A stretch of DNA of 64,000 bases from Streptomyces sp. Go-475 (GTDB taxonomy: Bacteria > Actinomycetota > Actinomycetes > Streptomycetales > Streptomycetaceae). The position numbers were made by a program, and so were the translations under genes. This document shows, piece by piece, positions 7,909 through 16,794 of the stretch (positions are counted from its first letter, which is position 1; every line of letters begins with the position of its first letter). The notes beneath the pieces were generated by a model. The model was given only the letters and a program-made list of their open reading frames with translations. It was not told the origin of the DNA and did not search any database. Where the stretch lies: the NCBI RefSeq assembly GCF_003330845.1, contig NZ_CP026121.1:7979501-8043500 (forward strand), in the 5' to 3' direction.

Positions 7909-9045
7909 TCACGCGGTGGTGCAGGGAGTGCCGTTCAGGCTGAAGGTGGCCGGCTTGGCGAAGCTGCCGCTGTAGGAGGCCTGGAAGCCGAAGGAGACCT
8001 GGCCGCCGGGCGCAAGAGATGCGTTGTACGGCAGGTTGCCGGCCGTGACCGCTCCTGACGACGGAGAGATCCCGGCGTTCCACGCGCTGGTGATCGTCTG
8101 CCCCGCGGGCAGGGTGAACGAGAGATTCCAGCCGTTGACCGGCGAGGAACCCGTGTTGGTCAAGGTGACATCGGCGGTGTAGCCGCCCTGCCACACGCTG
8201 GTGCCGTAGGCCACCTTGCATGCCGCGGGTCCGCTGGGAGTGCCGGGGCCGGGTGTGCCGCCGCCGAGGTTGACGGTCGACGAGAAGGAGTTCACCGCCA
8301 GTCCCGCACCGTTCCGCCAAGGCTCGAAACCCGCCTGAATGCTTGTCAGGTACCAGTCGTTCTGCGCGAGTCCGCGGGAGACGGCCTGCCGGACGAAGTC
8401 CATCGCGTCGAAGCTCCAGCTGTCGATCGCCGACGGGGCGACGAAGGAGATCACGTCGTTGGAGCCGTTGCTGCCCTGCCACACCTGCCAGGTGCGTCCG
8501 GCCACGTTCGCCGTACCGACCTGGGAGCCGATGGGCTGGATCGGGCCCACCTTGTTGAGCCAGATCATGATCTCGGTCCGGTTCACGCCGTCGGTGCGGG
8601 GCGTCGGGTCCAGCCAGATGTCGTACGAGGCGTTGTACGCGGCGTCGCCGCCCACGTAGCCGTAGGAGATGCTCGTGGGTGCGTCGGCGATGGAGCTCAG
8701 CCGTGCGGGGAGCTTCGTGCCGGGGGAGCAGTTGGTGTAGTGGCAGCCGTTGTACACGGACGGGTAGGACTTCGGGGCGCCGTTCGTCGGGACCGAACCG
8801 TCGGCCTGGGTGACCCTGAAGCCCGAGTCCGTGACGGCGATGCACTGGGTCTGACTGGTGCCCCAGCGGTTGTTCTGCACGACGTAACGGCCCTGGATGG
8901 TCGTGGAGCCGAACGGCTCGCAGATCGTTGTGTCGGCGTGCGACGTCGACGCGCCGGTGAGAAGCGCTGCCAGCGCGACGAGTGAGGTGAGCAGCGCACC
9001 GGACAGGGCGCGCATCCTGCGGGCTTGGTGACGTGGTGGTTGCAT
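7909..9045 (-). CDS. Secreted endoglucanase, GH12-CBM2
   Basis: This 378-residue secreted cellulase has a signal peptide (~1-40), a GH12 catalytic domain (~42-265), a Gly/Pro/Thr linker (GGGTPGPGTPSG) and a C-terminal CBM2 cellulose-binding module (~280-378). GH12 catalytic glutamates are visible in NRTEIMIW (nucleophile) and GFEPWRNG (acid/base). The CBM2 has paired cysteines and the aromatic pattern VWQGGYTADVTLTN. It cuts internal beta-1,4-glucan bonds, and GH12 enzymes may also act on mixed-linkage glucan or xyloglucan. The ATG at 9045 follows CTGCGGAGGAG with good spacing; longer upstream starts run through the promoter and CebR box. It is transcribed alone. Confidence 0.95.
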   Translation of the reverse strand: MQPPRHQARRMRALSGALLTSLVALAALLTGASTSHADTTICEPFGSTTIQGRYVVQNNRWGTSQTQCIAVTDSGFRVTQADGSVPTNGAPKSYPSVYNGCHYTNCSPGTKLPARLSSIADAPTSISYGYVGGDAAYNASYDIWLDPTPRTDGVNRTEIMIWLNKVGPIQPIGSQVGTANVAGRTWQVWQGSNGSNDVISFVAPSAIDSWSFDAMDFVRQAVSRGLAQNDWYLTSIQAGFEPWRNGAGLAVNSFSSTVNLGGGTPGPGTPSGPAACKVAYGTSVWQGGYTADVTLTNTGSSPVNGWNLSFTLPAGQTITSAWNAGISPSSGAVTAGNLPYNASLAPGGQVSFGFQASYSGSFAKPATFSLNGTPCTTA

Positions 9046-9090
9046 GCGGCTCCTCCGCAGTGGATGTGGGGGGAGAAGAGCGCCCATGAA

Positions 9091-9104
9091 TGGGAGCGCT
9101 CCCA
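9091..9104 (-). promoter_or_regulatory. CebR box of the GH12 gene
   Basis: TGGGAGCGCTCCCA is a perfect copy of the Streptomyces cellobiose/cellotriose repressor operator. It lies 46 bases upstream of the GH12 start codon and 18 bases downstream of the -10, so CebR bound here should block early transcription until cello-oligosaccharides release it. Confidence 0.88.
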
Positions 9105-9122
9105 TTTCTTGTTCGGAAGGGG

Positions 9123-9151
9123 ACTGTAGGAGAGGATCATGTCCCTGACAA
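9123..9151 (-). promoter_or_regulatory. Sigma-70-type promoter of the GH12 gene
   Basis: Read on the minus strand, TTGTCA (9146-9151) and TACAGT (9123-9128) are separated by exactly 17 bases. Transcription should begin near 9116, just before the CebR box. Confidence 0.6.
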
Positions 9152-9410
9152 GATGCCGAGCGTAGGCCTCTCAAACGGGTCCCGAAAGGGCAGGTCGTTC
9201 GGGTGGAGGGCAACTCGATGGCCCTCCGGTGCTCGGCCCGGCGCTGCGACGCGTTGGGCTGGCCGGGTCTCATCCATGCCCTCCCGTCCGGTGCGGTCTG
9301 CTGTCTGCTGGTGAGGGGGCGTAGAGGGTCACAGGCCGGCGAGCCTCCTTGGTGTCTCACTCCACTCGCGGCCGGCAGGCTCAATGAGCGGTGGAGAAAC
9401 GGGTGGTCAC

Positions 9411-9473
9411 CGGGCGGCCCCCGTGTGGCTGGGGGCCGCCCGGCGGGTGACCCCGTCTCCTTGTGACGGGGTC
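9411..9473 (-). terminator. Double hairpin terminator of the GH48 gene
   Basis: Two hairpins stand in a row. CGGGCGGCCCCC (9411-9422) pairs with GGGGGCCGCCCG (9431-9442), a perfect 12-bp stem. GACCCCGTC (9449-9457) pairs with GACGGGGTC (9465-9473), a perfect 9-bp stem. They start 25 bases after the GH48 stop on the minus strand. The lack of a T-tract is normal for Streptomyces. Confidence 0.8.
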
Positions 9474-9497
9474 GCGCACGCGGGCCTCAGCGGGGGG

Positions 9498-12413
9498 CTA
9501 CTCGAGGAGTTCCGCGTACGAGCCCATGGCCAGGGCGATGTCCGCCTGGGCCCAGAACCGGTGGTACGTGAACGACGGGACGGCCCCGCCCTTGAGATAG
9601 GCCTCGATCTTCGACCAGGCCGGGTCGTCCTTGTAGAAGGAGCGGATCGAGTCGAACGTCGACGAGGAGTTGATCGCGTCGCCGTTCGGCATCGTGCCCG
9701 TCCAGCCGCTCGGGATGTACACCGGGTCGTCGAACCGGTTGTAGTCGGCCCGGTTCTCCGGGACGGCGATACCGAGGGCGTCCTGGTGGTTGTCCCACAT
9801 CCCGTCCAGCAGCTTCTTCGCGGCCGCCGCGGCCTCGGTGTCACCCGAGCGGTCGGCGTAGTACGTCAGCGTCTTGGCGAACGCGGCGGCCACCCCGACG
9901 TCGTTCGTGTAGTCCACCACGCTGACGTGCAGCCCGCTGTTGGAGCCGGGGTTAGAGGCGTTCCAGGTGTCGGGCTGGCCCGACCACTGCAGCGTCGACG
10001 GGATGCGGAACGTGCCGTCCGGGTTGAACGTGGTCTTGGACAGCGCCCAGTCGACCCACTTGTCGAGGACCGTCTTGGCCTGCGCGTTGCCCGTCTGCTG
10101 GTACAGCTCGGCGACCCGCTCCATGGACCACGCCTGGAAGCCGAACCACTGGTTGGACGGCGGGTCGTGGTACACGGGCTTCTCGTCGTAGTACATGCCG
10201 TAGAACGTCGACTTCCCGGCCGGCGGGGTCGCGTACCGGCCCGCCCAGCTGTTGGTCGCGCCGCCCGCGATGGCGCCCTCGTCCGACTGCAGCCAGCGGT
10301 AGAACTCCAGCTGCCGGTCCATGGACTTGGCCCAGTCGGCCGCGCCCGTTGCCGACTTGGGCTTCAGCGGGGCGTAGTTGGCGAGCGCGTACGCGGCCAG
10401 CGGGTTCTGGTAGCCGCCGTGGGCGTGGCTGGAGCCGATGCGCCAGGCCCAGCCGGCGTTGGTGTCGGTGGCGCCGCCCCAGGCGTAGTACCAGGACAGC
10501 AGGTACATCGAGGCGTCCTTGCCGGTGCCCGCCGGGCAGGTCGAGGGACCGACGCAGTTGCCGACCTTCTTGAAGTACTTGTCGTACATCGCGTAGCGCA
10601 GGTAGTCGCCCATCTTCGCGGCCTTGGTCATGGTCGCGGAGACGTCCGACCCCTTGCCCTGCTGCTTGGCCCAGATGTCGGCCCAGTAGGCGGCCTGCAC
10701 GGCCCGCGCGTCGGCGTCCGGCGCGTTGGTGAACTTCCACTGCTTGGCGTAGGAGGAGTCACCGGTGAACAGGTCCAGGTAGCCGTTCTTGCCGCCGTAC
10801 TTGAAGGCGTCGCAGGTCGGCTGCGGCACCGTCTCCCACACCGACTCCTGCGCGCCGCGCTGGAAGGTGTTGATGTACGACGGTCCGGTGTCCGACGGAC
10901 CCGCCTCGCACTTGCCCGGCGAGTTGCCGAAGCCGTAGACGTTGTCGACGTCCTGCAGCCAGTGCATGCCGTAGACGTCGTCCGTGCCGTACGCGCTCTT
11001 CAGCTCCGCCGCGATCGGGTCCCGGCCCGCCGCAACGGACGGGTCGAGCTTGGCCGGGTACTCGTTCGGGGTGTCCAGTTCGGGGGCGTACGTCGCCGGC
11101 TTGGAGGCGTTGTAGAAGGAGTTGGTCGGCTGGTCGGCCTTGGTGGGGATCATGTACTTCTCCATGATCTCCCAGGCCCCGTTGAACTTCGACCAGTCGC
11201 CCGTCACCTTGCCGTACATGGCCTGGAGCCACAGGAGGTAGCTGTAGGCCTCCGACGTGGTCTCGTGACCGTGGTCCGGCGCCTCGACGATCAGCGTCTC
11301 GACCGAGTGGTACGGGATGCCCTCGGGGGAGAAGTAGCCGTTCGCCGGGTTGGTGATCTTCCCGTACAGCTCCAGGAAGCGGGCGTCGTAGTCCTTCGTC
11401 GCTCCCAGCTGCGTCACGGTGACCGCGACCTTCGCGTGCCCGGGGGCCGTCGACTCGAAGGTCGCCGCGCCGGTACCGGACTTGTCGGCGGTGATGGTCA
11501 CCTTCTGCGCGGTGTTCCAGTTCTGCGGCGTGAAGGTGAGCGAAGCGCCACCGGTCACCGACAGACCTGAATTGCCGCTCGTCCGGGCCGTGTTGACGGT
11601 GACGTTCGAGGACGGCTGCTTCGACAGCTTCACCTCGTACGTGCCTGTCTTGCCCTGCTGGACACCCAGTTGCGTGGGCGTGGCGACCACGGTGGGCCCT
11701 GAGGCGACCGTGATGCCCACGGGCGTGGACGACGCGGACGCGCCGAGGCTGTCGTAGGCCTTCGCGACGAGTGAATGACTGCCCACGGTCAAACTTGAGA
11801 CCGAGAGCGAGTACGGCGCCGTCGTGTCCGTGCCGAGCAGCTTCGTGTCGTCGTAGAACTCCACCTTGCTGATCGTGGCGTTGTCCGCGGCCGCGGCGGT
11901 GGCCGCCAGCGGCACCGCCTCGCCCTGGCTGTAGACGGCGCCCGCGGCCGGGCTGGTGAGCACGGTGATGGGGGGTTGGTGGGCGCCGGTGCAGCTGGTG
12001 CCGTTGATCGCGAAGTTCGTGGGGGCGGTGTTGGTGCCGCTGTAGCTGAACTGGGCGCCGGTCGACACGGCGGCTCCGGCGGCGATCCGCCCGTTGTAGC
12101 CGGCGTCCTTCACGGTGATCGACTGCCCGGACTGGGACCAGGTGCCGTTCCAGCCGTTGCTCAGCTTCTGGTTGCCCGAGTAGCTGTAGGTCAGGGTCCA
12201 ACCGTCGATGACGTCCGTACCACGGTTGGTGATCGTCAGGTCCGCGGTGAAGCCGGAGCCCCAGTCGTTCGTCTTGTAGTCGACACTGCACCGAAGTGCG
12301 GCCGCCTGGGCGGGAGCCGAACCCGTGGCCAGCAACGACAGGGGCAGGGCTAAAGCGGTCGCCACAGCGGTCCACACCCGCCGAACGGCTCTGCGTTTGC
12401 GTCCGGGATCCAT
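9498..12413 (-). CDS. Secreted reducing-end cellobiohydrolase, CBM2-Ig-GH48
   Basis: This 971-residue exocellulase has a signal peptide (~1-38, ending AQAA), CBM2 (~40-140), a bacterial Ig-like domain (~150-235, [18 protein letters not shown]), a further beta-sandwich module (~237-332, [19 protein letters not shown]) and the GH48 catalytic domain (~340-971). The GH48 signature [19 protein letters not shown] with its acid/base Glu is intact, as is [20 protein letters not shown]48 enzymes release cellobiose from reducing ends and pair functionally with GH6 enzymes such as the one nearby. The ATG at 12413 follows CTAGGAGGAACC. It is transcribed alone from a CebR-controlled promoter. Confidence 0.97.
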   Translation of the reverse strand: MDPGRKRRAVRRVWTAVATALALPLSLLATGSAPAQAAALRCSVDYKTNDWGSGFTADLTITNRGTDVIDGWTLTYSYSGNQKLSNGWNGTWSQSGQSITVKDAGYNGRIAAGAAVSTGAQFSYSGTNTAPTNFAINGTSCTGAHQPPITVLTSPAAGAVYSQGEAVPLAATAAAADNATISKVEFYDDTKLLGTDTTAPYSLSVSSLTVGSHSLVAKAYDSLGASASSTPVGITVASGPTVVATPTQLGVQQGKTGTYEVKLSKQPSSNVTVNTARTSGNSGLSVTGGASLTFTPQNWNTAQKVTITADKSGTGAATFESTAPGHAKVAVTVTQLGATKDYDARFLELYGKITNPANGYFSPEGIPYHSVETLIVEAPDHGHETTSEAYSYLLWLQAMYGKVTGDWSKFNGAWEIMEKYMIPTKADQPTNSFYNASKPATYAPELDTPNEYPAKLDPSVAAGRDPIAAELKSAYGTDDVYGMHWLQDVDNVYGFGNSPGKCEAGPSDTGPSYINTFQRGAQESVWETVPQPTCDAFKYGGKNGYLDLFTGDSSYAKQWKFTNAPDADARAVQAAYWADIWAKQQGKGSDVSATMTKAAKMGDYLRYAMYDKYFKKVGNCVGPSTCPAGTGKDASMYLLSWYYAWGGATDTNAGWAWRIGSSHAHGGYQNPLAAYALANYAPLKPKSATGAADWAKSMDRQLEFYRWLQSDEGAIAGGATNSWAGRYATPPAGKSTFYGMYYDEKPVYHDPPSNQWFGFQAWSMERVAELYQQTGNAQAKTVLDKWVDWALSKTTFNPDGTFRIPSTLQWSGQPDTWNASNPGSNSGLHVSVVDYTNDVGVAAAFAKTLTYYADRSGDTEAAAAAKKLLDGMWDNHQDALGIAVPENRADYNRFDDPVYIPSGWTGTMPNGDAINSSSTFDSIRSFYKDDPAWSKIEAYLKGGAVPSFTYHRFWAQADIALAMGSYAELLE

Positions 12414-12466
12414 GAACTGGTTCCTCCTAGCGGCTTACGGCTCGGGGAAGGACAAGTCTTGGCCAG

Positions 12467-12480
12467 TGGGAGCGCTCCCA
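12467..12480 (-). promoter_or_regulatory. CebR box of the GH48 gene
   Basis: TGGGAGCGCTCCCA, a perfect match, lies 54 bases upstream of the GH48 start and abuts the -10 hexamer, so repressor binding would directly exclude RNA polymerase. Confidence 0.88.
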
Positions 12481-12508
12481 TCATGGGGACGCGGTCAGTG
12501 GGGGTCAA
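12480..12508 (-). promoter_or_regulatory. Promoter of the GH48 gene
   Basis: On the minus strand TTGACC (12503-12508) and CATGAT (12480-12485) are 17 bases apart. The -10 shares one base with the CebR box. Confidence 0.55.
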
Positions 12509-12568
12509 GACGCTTGAAGAGTCGAAGGCGCAAAACCGTTTAGTTAGAGGAAAGTTCTGCAGCACCTC

Positions 12569-12623
12569 TGGGCAACCGCGCCACTCGCCGCTACCTTCCT
12601 TCGCACCAGTGGGAGCGGTTCCA
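12569..12623 (+). promoter_or_regulatory. Decayed promoter and CebR-box-like site ahead of the CBM2 pseudogene
   Basis: TACCTT (12592-12597) is a possible -10 with TGGGCA (12569-12574) as a weak -35 at 17-base spacing. TGGGAGCGGTTCCA (12610-12623) matches the CebR box at 12 of 14 positions. The layout copies that of the GH12 gene (box about 50 bases before the start codon), which suggests a former CebR-controlled gene whose operator has begun to drift. Confidence 0.45.
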
Positions 12624-12671
12624 ATCAGGCGACGCGCCGGTCACGACGCGCTCAACTGCAAGGAGTCGCTC

Positions 12672-13610
12672 ATGCGACACCCCCCACCTTCGTTACTTCA
12701 AGCCGTTGCGGGCGCCGACACGCTCGTCGCCACCACGGTCGTCCCGATGGTCTCGGCCCAGGGAGCGATGTGCCCCTGGCCGAGGGAGCACACCGTCCAC
12801 GGCCAGTGGGACAACGGCTTCCACGGATCAGCGCAAAGCACCGACGAGTCCGCCGCGTCGCACAAGCGGACACCGCCGCTCGACTTTCGCCGACGGTCGC
12901 AAGCTGGCCCAGGACCTGAACACCGCCTGGTCCCGGTCCGGCACGACGGTGCCCGCCACAATCGGGGGCGGCTCCGAGCCGACCGGCAGCCGGGAGCGTC
13001 GACTGGGCCTGTCCGACATCAAACCGTGTCACGCGAGATCGTGCTCCTCGCCGACCCGTGCAGTGAGCCGTGCCCGGACCGCACGACCTGCGGTGTCGCG
13101 GACGCGTGGAAGTACCTGCGGCACGGTGACACGGCGGTGTCCGCCCAGAGGCCTCGTGCGAGGTCGCCGGCACTGACGTGGTGGACGCTTACGTGCCCTC
13201 CACCAGAGCGCAGAACGTGATCCTTGCGGGTGGACCGGCATACCCCAGCAACCTCGATCTGTGGCTACTGCACGAGCTCACCGACCCGGCGGGCAGTCCG
13301 GTCGCCCCCGGCGTGTCCACAACAGCAACACCTGCTCCGACATCTGCACCGACGAGAGCCGGCCCGGCCACGCTCGCCCCCATCGCCGCGCACGTGCCTT
13401 TGGTGGCGCGGTAGATCGGTGCGCGCACCTCCTCGCACGGCTGCACCGACAAGGTCATGAGTGGTCCGGCGCCCGCAATCCGTCCCACCTGGGATGGAGC
13501 GGGCACCCGGTACCGCTCCTCCGCCCCGTCCCCGGTCTCGAACCGTCGACGCCACGCCCACCCTGCACAGCATCGGACCGCGCAACCGTCTGCGCGGCCG
13601 TGATCAGTAG
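12672..13610 (+). pseudogene. Decayed secreted CBM2-type protein gene
   Basis: An ATG at 12672 with AAGGAGTCG about six bases upstream begins a signal-peptide-like sequence (LVATTVVPMVSAQGA), followed by GQWDNGFHGS, a CBM2 signature. The frame then breaks: the rest of the CBM2, FADGRKLAQDLNTAWSRSGTTV, is in the +1 frame from about 12887. Further fragments, such as REIVLLADPCSEPCPDRTTCG and VDAYVPSTRAQNVILAGGPAYPSN, lie in yet other frames up to about 13320. No single frame covers the region, so this is a gene with several frameshifts. The catalytic part cannot be identified. The approximate right end is a guess. Confidence 0.6.
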
Positions 13611-13641
13611 AAGAATGTCGAAGGAGAAGGAACCCACACTC

Positions 13642-15372
13642 ATGAGTCGCACCAGGACCTCACTGCTCGCCGCCCTCGCGCTGCTCACCGGAAGTTCAGG
13701 GGCTGCGCTCCTCACGGCACCGGCCGGTGCCGCAACCGCCGCCGTACCCTGCACGGTGGACTACAAGGTGCAGAACCAGTGGGACACCGGCTTCACCGCT
13801 GCCGTCACCATCACCAACAACGCGGCTGCCAAGTCGGGTTGGTCGGTGAAGTGGTCGTACGCGGGCAACCAGAAGATCACCAGCTTCTGGAACTCGAAGA
13901 TCAGCCAGAGCGGCACCGCCGTCACCGCCAACAACGAGAACTACAACGGCACGCTCGCCACCGGAGGTTCGGTCAGCTTCGGCTTCCAGGGCACCTACAG
14001 CGGCACCAACGCCGTCCCGGCCACGTTCACCCTCGACGGCGTGACCTGCAACGTCGACGGCGGCCCGACGGACCCCGGCCCGACCGATCCGGGCCCGACG
14101 GACCCCGGCCCGACCGGGCCCAAGGCAGGCAACCCGTACTCCGGCGCCAAGGTCTATGTGAACCCGGAGTGGTCCGCGAAGGCCGCCGCAGAACCGGGTG
14201 GCAGCCGTATCTCCAACCAGCCCACCGCGGTCTGGATGGACCGGATCGCCGCGATCAACGGTGTGAAGGGCGGCATGGGTCTGCGCGCCCACCTCGATGA
14301 GGCCCTGAAGCAGAAGGGCTCCGGCGAGCTCGTCTTCCAGGTGGTCATCTACGACCTCCCGGGCCGCGACTGCGCCGCCCTCGCCTCCAACGGTGAGCTC
14401 AAGCCCGACGAGATCGACAAGTACAAGACCCAGTACATCGACCCCATCGCCTCGATCCTCTCCGACCCGAAGTACGCGTCCCTCAGGATCGCCACCATCA
14501 TCGAACCCGACTCACTGCCCAACCTCGTCACCAACGCCGGCGGCACCCCCACCACCACCGACGCCTGCGTGACCATGAAGGCCAACGGCAACTACGAGAA
14601 GGGCGTCTCCTACGCCCTCGACAAGCTCGGCGCCATCCCGAACGTCTACAACTACATCGACGCCGCACACCACGGCTGGCTCGGCTGGGACAGCAATTTC
14701 GGCCCCGCGGTGCAGCAGTTCCACAAGGTCGCCACCACCAACGGCGCGAGCGTGAACGACGTGGCCGGGTTCATCGTCAACACCGCCAACTACAGTCCGA
14801 CCAAGGAGCCGTACCTGAAGATCACCGACACGGTCAACGGGCAGACCGTGCGTCAGTCCAAGTGGCTGGACTGGAACCAGTACGCGGACGAGCAGTCCTT
14901 CGCCCAGGCGCTGCGTGACAAGCTCGTCGCGGCCGGCTTCGACTCCGGCCTCGGCATGCTCATCGACACGTCCCGCAACGGCTGGGGCGGCACCGCCCGG
15001 CCCACCGGCCCCGGACCGATGACCTCCGTGGACGACTACGTCAACGGCAGCCGCATCGACCGGCGCATCCACGCCGGCAACTGGTGCAATCAGAGCGGCG
15101 CCGGCCTCGGCGAACGGCCCACCGCGGCACCTGCCGCCGGCATCGACGCCTACGTGTGGGTCAAGCCGCCGGGGGAGTCCGACGGCTCCAGCAGCGCCAT
15201 CCCCAACGACGAGGGCAAGGGCTTCGACCGCATGTGCGACCCGACCTATGGCGGCAACCCCCGCAACGGCAACAACCCCACGGGGTCACTGCCGAACGCG
15301 CCCGTGGCGGGACACTGGTTCTCCGCCCAGTTCAGGCAGCTGATGCAGAACGCCTACCCGCCGCTTCCGTAA
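13642..15372 (+). CDS. Secreted cellobiohydrolase, CBM2-GH6
   Basis: This 576-residue secreted exocellulase has a signal peptide (~1-34), CBM2 (~35-136), a linker of PTDPG repeats (bases 14062-14120) and a GH6 domain (~155-576). GH6 hallmarks include VIYDLPGRDCAALASNGE, IIEPDSLPNLVTN with a catalytic-region Asp, and WVKPPGESDGSS. Length and motifs match non-reducing-end cellobiohydrolases of the Cel6B type rather than the shorter endoglucanases. I chose ATG 13642, which has AAGGAGAAGGA upstream; ATG 13615 would add nine residues before the signal peptide. No CebR box of its own is obvious. The only nearby box is about 1 kb upstream, before the pseudogene. Confidence 0.95.
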   Translation: MSRTRTSLLAALALLTGSSGAALLTAPAGAATAAVPCTVDYKVQNQWDTGFTAAVTITNNAAAKSGWSVKWSYAGNQKITSFWNSKISQSGTAVTANNENYNGTLATGGSVSFGFQGTYSGTNAVPATFTLDGVTCNVDGGPTDPGPTDPGPTDPGPTGPKAGNPYSGAKVYVNPEWSAKAAAEPGGSRISNQPTAVWMDRIAAINGVKGGMGLRAHLDEALKQKGSGELVFQVVIYDLPGRDCAALASNGELKPDEIDKYKTQYIDPIASILSDPKYASLRIATIIEPDSLPNLVTNAGGTPTTTDACVTMKANGNYEKGVSYALDKLGAIPNVYNYIDAAHHGWLGWDSNFGPAVQQFHKVATTNGASVNDVAGFIVNTANYSPTKEPYLKITDTVNGQTVRQSKWLDWNQYADEQSFAQALRDKLVAAGFDSGLGMLIDTSRNGWGGTARPTGPGPMTSVDDYVNGSRIDRRIHAGNWCNQSGAGLGERPTAAPAAGIDAYVWVKPPGESDGSSSAIPNDEGKGFDRMCDPTYGGNPRNGNNPTGSLPNAPVAGHWFSAQFRQLMQNAYPPLP

Positions 15373-15395
15373 CGCCTTGACGCGGTGAGCGTCAG

Positions 15396-15430
15396 CCGGT
15401 GCCCGGCCCTCAGGGAGGGCCGGGCACCGG
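15396..15430 (+). terminator. Terminator of the GH6 gene
   Basis: A perfect 15-bp stem, CCGGTGCCCGGCCCT (15396-15410) with its complement (15416-15430) and a five-base loop, begins 24 bases after the GH6 stop. Confidence 0.88.
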
Positions 15431-15955
15431 CGGATCGCGTCTACCGGCAGGGTGGCGGCTTGTCTGGACCGCCCAGCACGCGCCGCGCCGCCGGTGGCCC
15501 AGCCGGCAGCTCGATGACCGCGCCGGTGCGGACGTGCGTGGTGCCGACCGAGATGCCGAGTCCGGCAGCCGGCGCTCACGGTTCTTGAGGCAGTCGGCGC
15601 CGAGCCGATCGGGCTGAGCGAGCTCGCGCGGCGGCTGGGTCTCCGAAGAGCACACTGCAGCTTGGTCACCTTGGCCGACTGGGCTGGGTCCATACGGACG
15701 GCGACGATGCCGCTCGTTGGGGCCGGACGAGCGGGCGTGAGTGCTGAGCAATCGGTGGACGGCCTCGGTCAGCCGCGTGATGTTGCGCTGCCGGTTTCAC
15801 GATGTCCGACTTGAGCCCGGCCTCGTCTCCACCACACAGCAGCCGACGACCGCGGTGATGACCCTGACCATGTCGAGGCGGCCACGCGATCCGAACACGC
15901 ACTCATGTGCACCCGCCGTGACACTTCACGCGGCCCAGCGACCCGCCGAAGCGGA
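15431..15955. other. Gene-poor stretch between GH6 and TetR genes
   Basis: Apart from the IclR remnant listed separately, I see only short open frames without recognisable motifs, starts or ribosome binding sites. Codon bias on both strands is weak, consistent with decaying DNA. Confidence 0.5.
15560..15770 (+). pseudogene. IclR-family regulator, N-terminal fragment with frameshift
   Basis: In one frame the bases from about 15566 give ALTVLEAVGAEPIGLSELARRLGL, the start of an IclR helix-turn-helix. From about 15642 the next frame continues with PKSTLQ, then LGRLGWVHTDGDDAARWGRTSG, the recognition helix and wing of the same domain. The join needs one extra base, so a single-base deletion broke the gene; stop codons follow at once. 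The effector domain is missing. This is a remnant of a regulator whose targets may once have lain here. Confidence 0.6.
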
Positions 15956-16606
15956 TCAACCGCTCGACAGAGCTCCTTCGATGAGATCACGAGGTACGGC
16001 GACCATCTCCACGCGACCGCTGGCGAGGGCCAGCGTGGAGGAGATCAAGGCCTGCAGACAGGACAGTTCCGCCTCGTCGTCGGGGTGCGTCAGGTGCTGC
16101 AGCACGAGTCCGTCGAATCCGGCGAGGAAGAACCGCGCGACCGTGCTCGCCGGCTGTGCGAGCTGCCGGCCGGCGCGCTCGGCGGCGTCTGTCACCAGCT
16201 CCGATGTCACGCTGAGGACACCGAGGTTGTGCGTTTCGAGAGCCTCTCGGAGGTGGGGCGACCGGAGCGCGAACATGGTGAGTTCGGTGAGCAGTTGATA
16301 GCTCTTCGACTGGTCACGCACCGTGCGCCACAAGGCGGAGGCAAGCACTCCCACGGTTTCCTCGAAGCCGGCGTCGACCGGTGCGGCCTGCCGCACCTGG
16401 CTCTCCATCTCCTGGGTCAGGTGCTGGATGACGGCACGGTACAGGTCCTCCTTCGTGCCGAACGTGTAGTGCACCGTGGCCTGCGCGACGCCGAGCTCGG
16501 CGGCGATCGCACGGGTACTTCCGGCAGCGACTCCCTCTCTCGCCATGAGTTCGATGGCTGCTTTGATCAACTGAGGGCGGCGCTCGGCCGCTGAGACATG
16601 AGCCAT
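15956..16606 (-). CDS. TetR-family regulator
   Basis: This 216-residue protein has an N-terminal TetR helix-turn-helix (LIKAAIELMAREG, then TRAIAAELGVAQATVHYTFGTKEDLYRAV, residues ~12-58) and a variable helical ligand domain. The ATG at 16606 is the natural start, eight residues before the first helix. The near-palindrome ATACACGTAT (16605-16614) overlaps the start codon and could be an autoregulatory site. It lies between cellulase genes but shares no promoter with them, so its target is unknown. Confidence 0.85.
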   Translation of the reverse strand: MAHVSAAERRPQLIKAAIELMAREGVAAGSTRAIAAELGVAQATVHYTFGTKEDLYRAVIQHLTQEMESQVRQAAPVDAGFEETVGVLASALWRTVRDQSKSYQLLTELTMFALRSPHLREALETHNLGVLSVTSELVTDAAERAGRQLAQPASTVARFFLAGFDGLVLQHLTHPDDEAELSCLQALISSTLALASGRVEMVAVPRDLIEGALSSG

Positions 16607-16794
16607 ACACGTATCATACCGACTTGATTGCTCGAAGGAGTCACTCGAACAACTCGCATTTTCGCAGGTCGCGGCGTGAGGATCCGCTCCGCCCGGTGAA
16701 TTCAGCCAGGGCAGCCTCGGCCGGATGGGCGACGTGTGCGAGGAACCGGTGCGGAGCCTTGAGAGCGGCTCCGCACCGGGGGGCGGTGGGTGGA

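Larger units (their letters stand above)
9046..9497. other. Intergenic region between GH12 and GH48
   Basis: It holds the GH12 promoter and CebR box at the low-coordinate end and the GH48 terminator hairpins at the high-coordinate end. Between about 9155 and 9405 I see no convincing gene, repeat or operator. Confidence 0.6.

Noticed and set aside
9203..9466. Short plus-strand frame of 87 codons between GH12 and GH48
   Set aside because: No ribosome site, no known motif, and it runs through the GH48 terminator hairpins.
9384..11570. A 728-codon open frame on the plus strand
   Set aside because: It is antisense to GH48; its Val/Gly/Arg-rich composition is the usual mirror of high-GC coding DNA, and it lacks domains.
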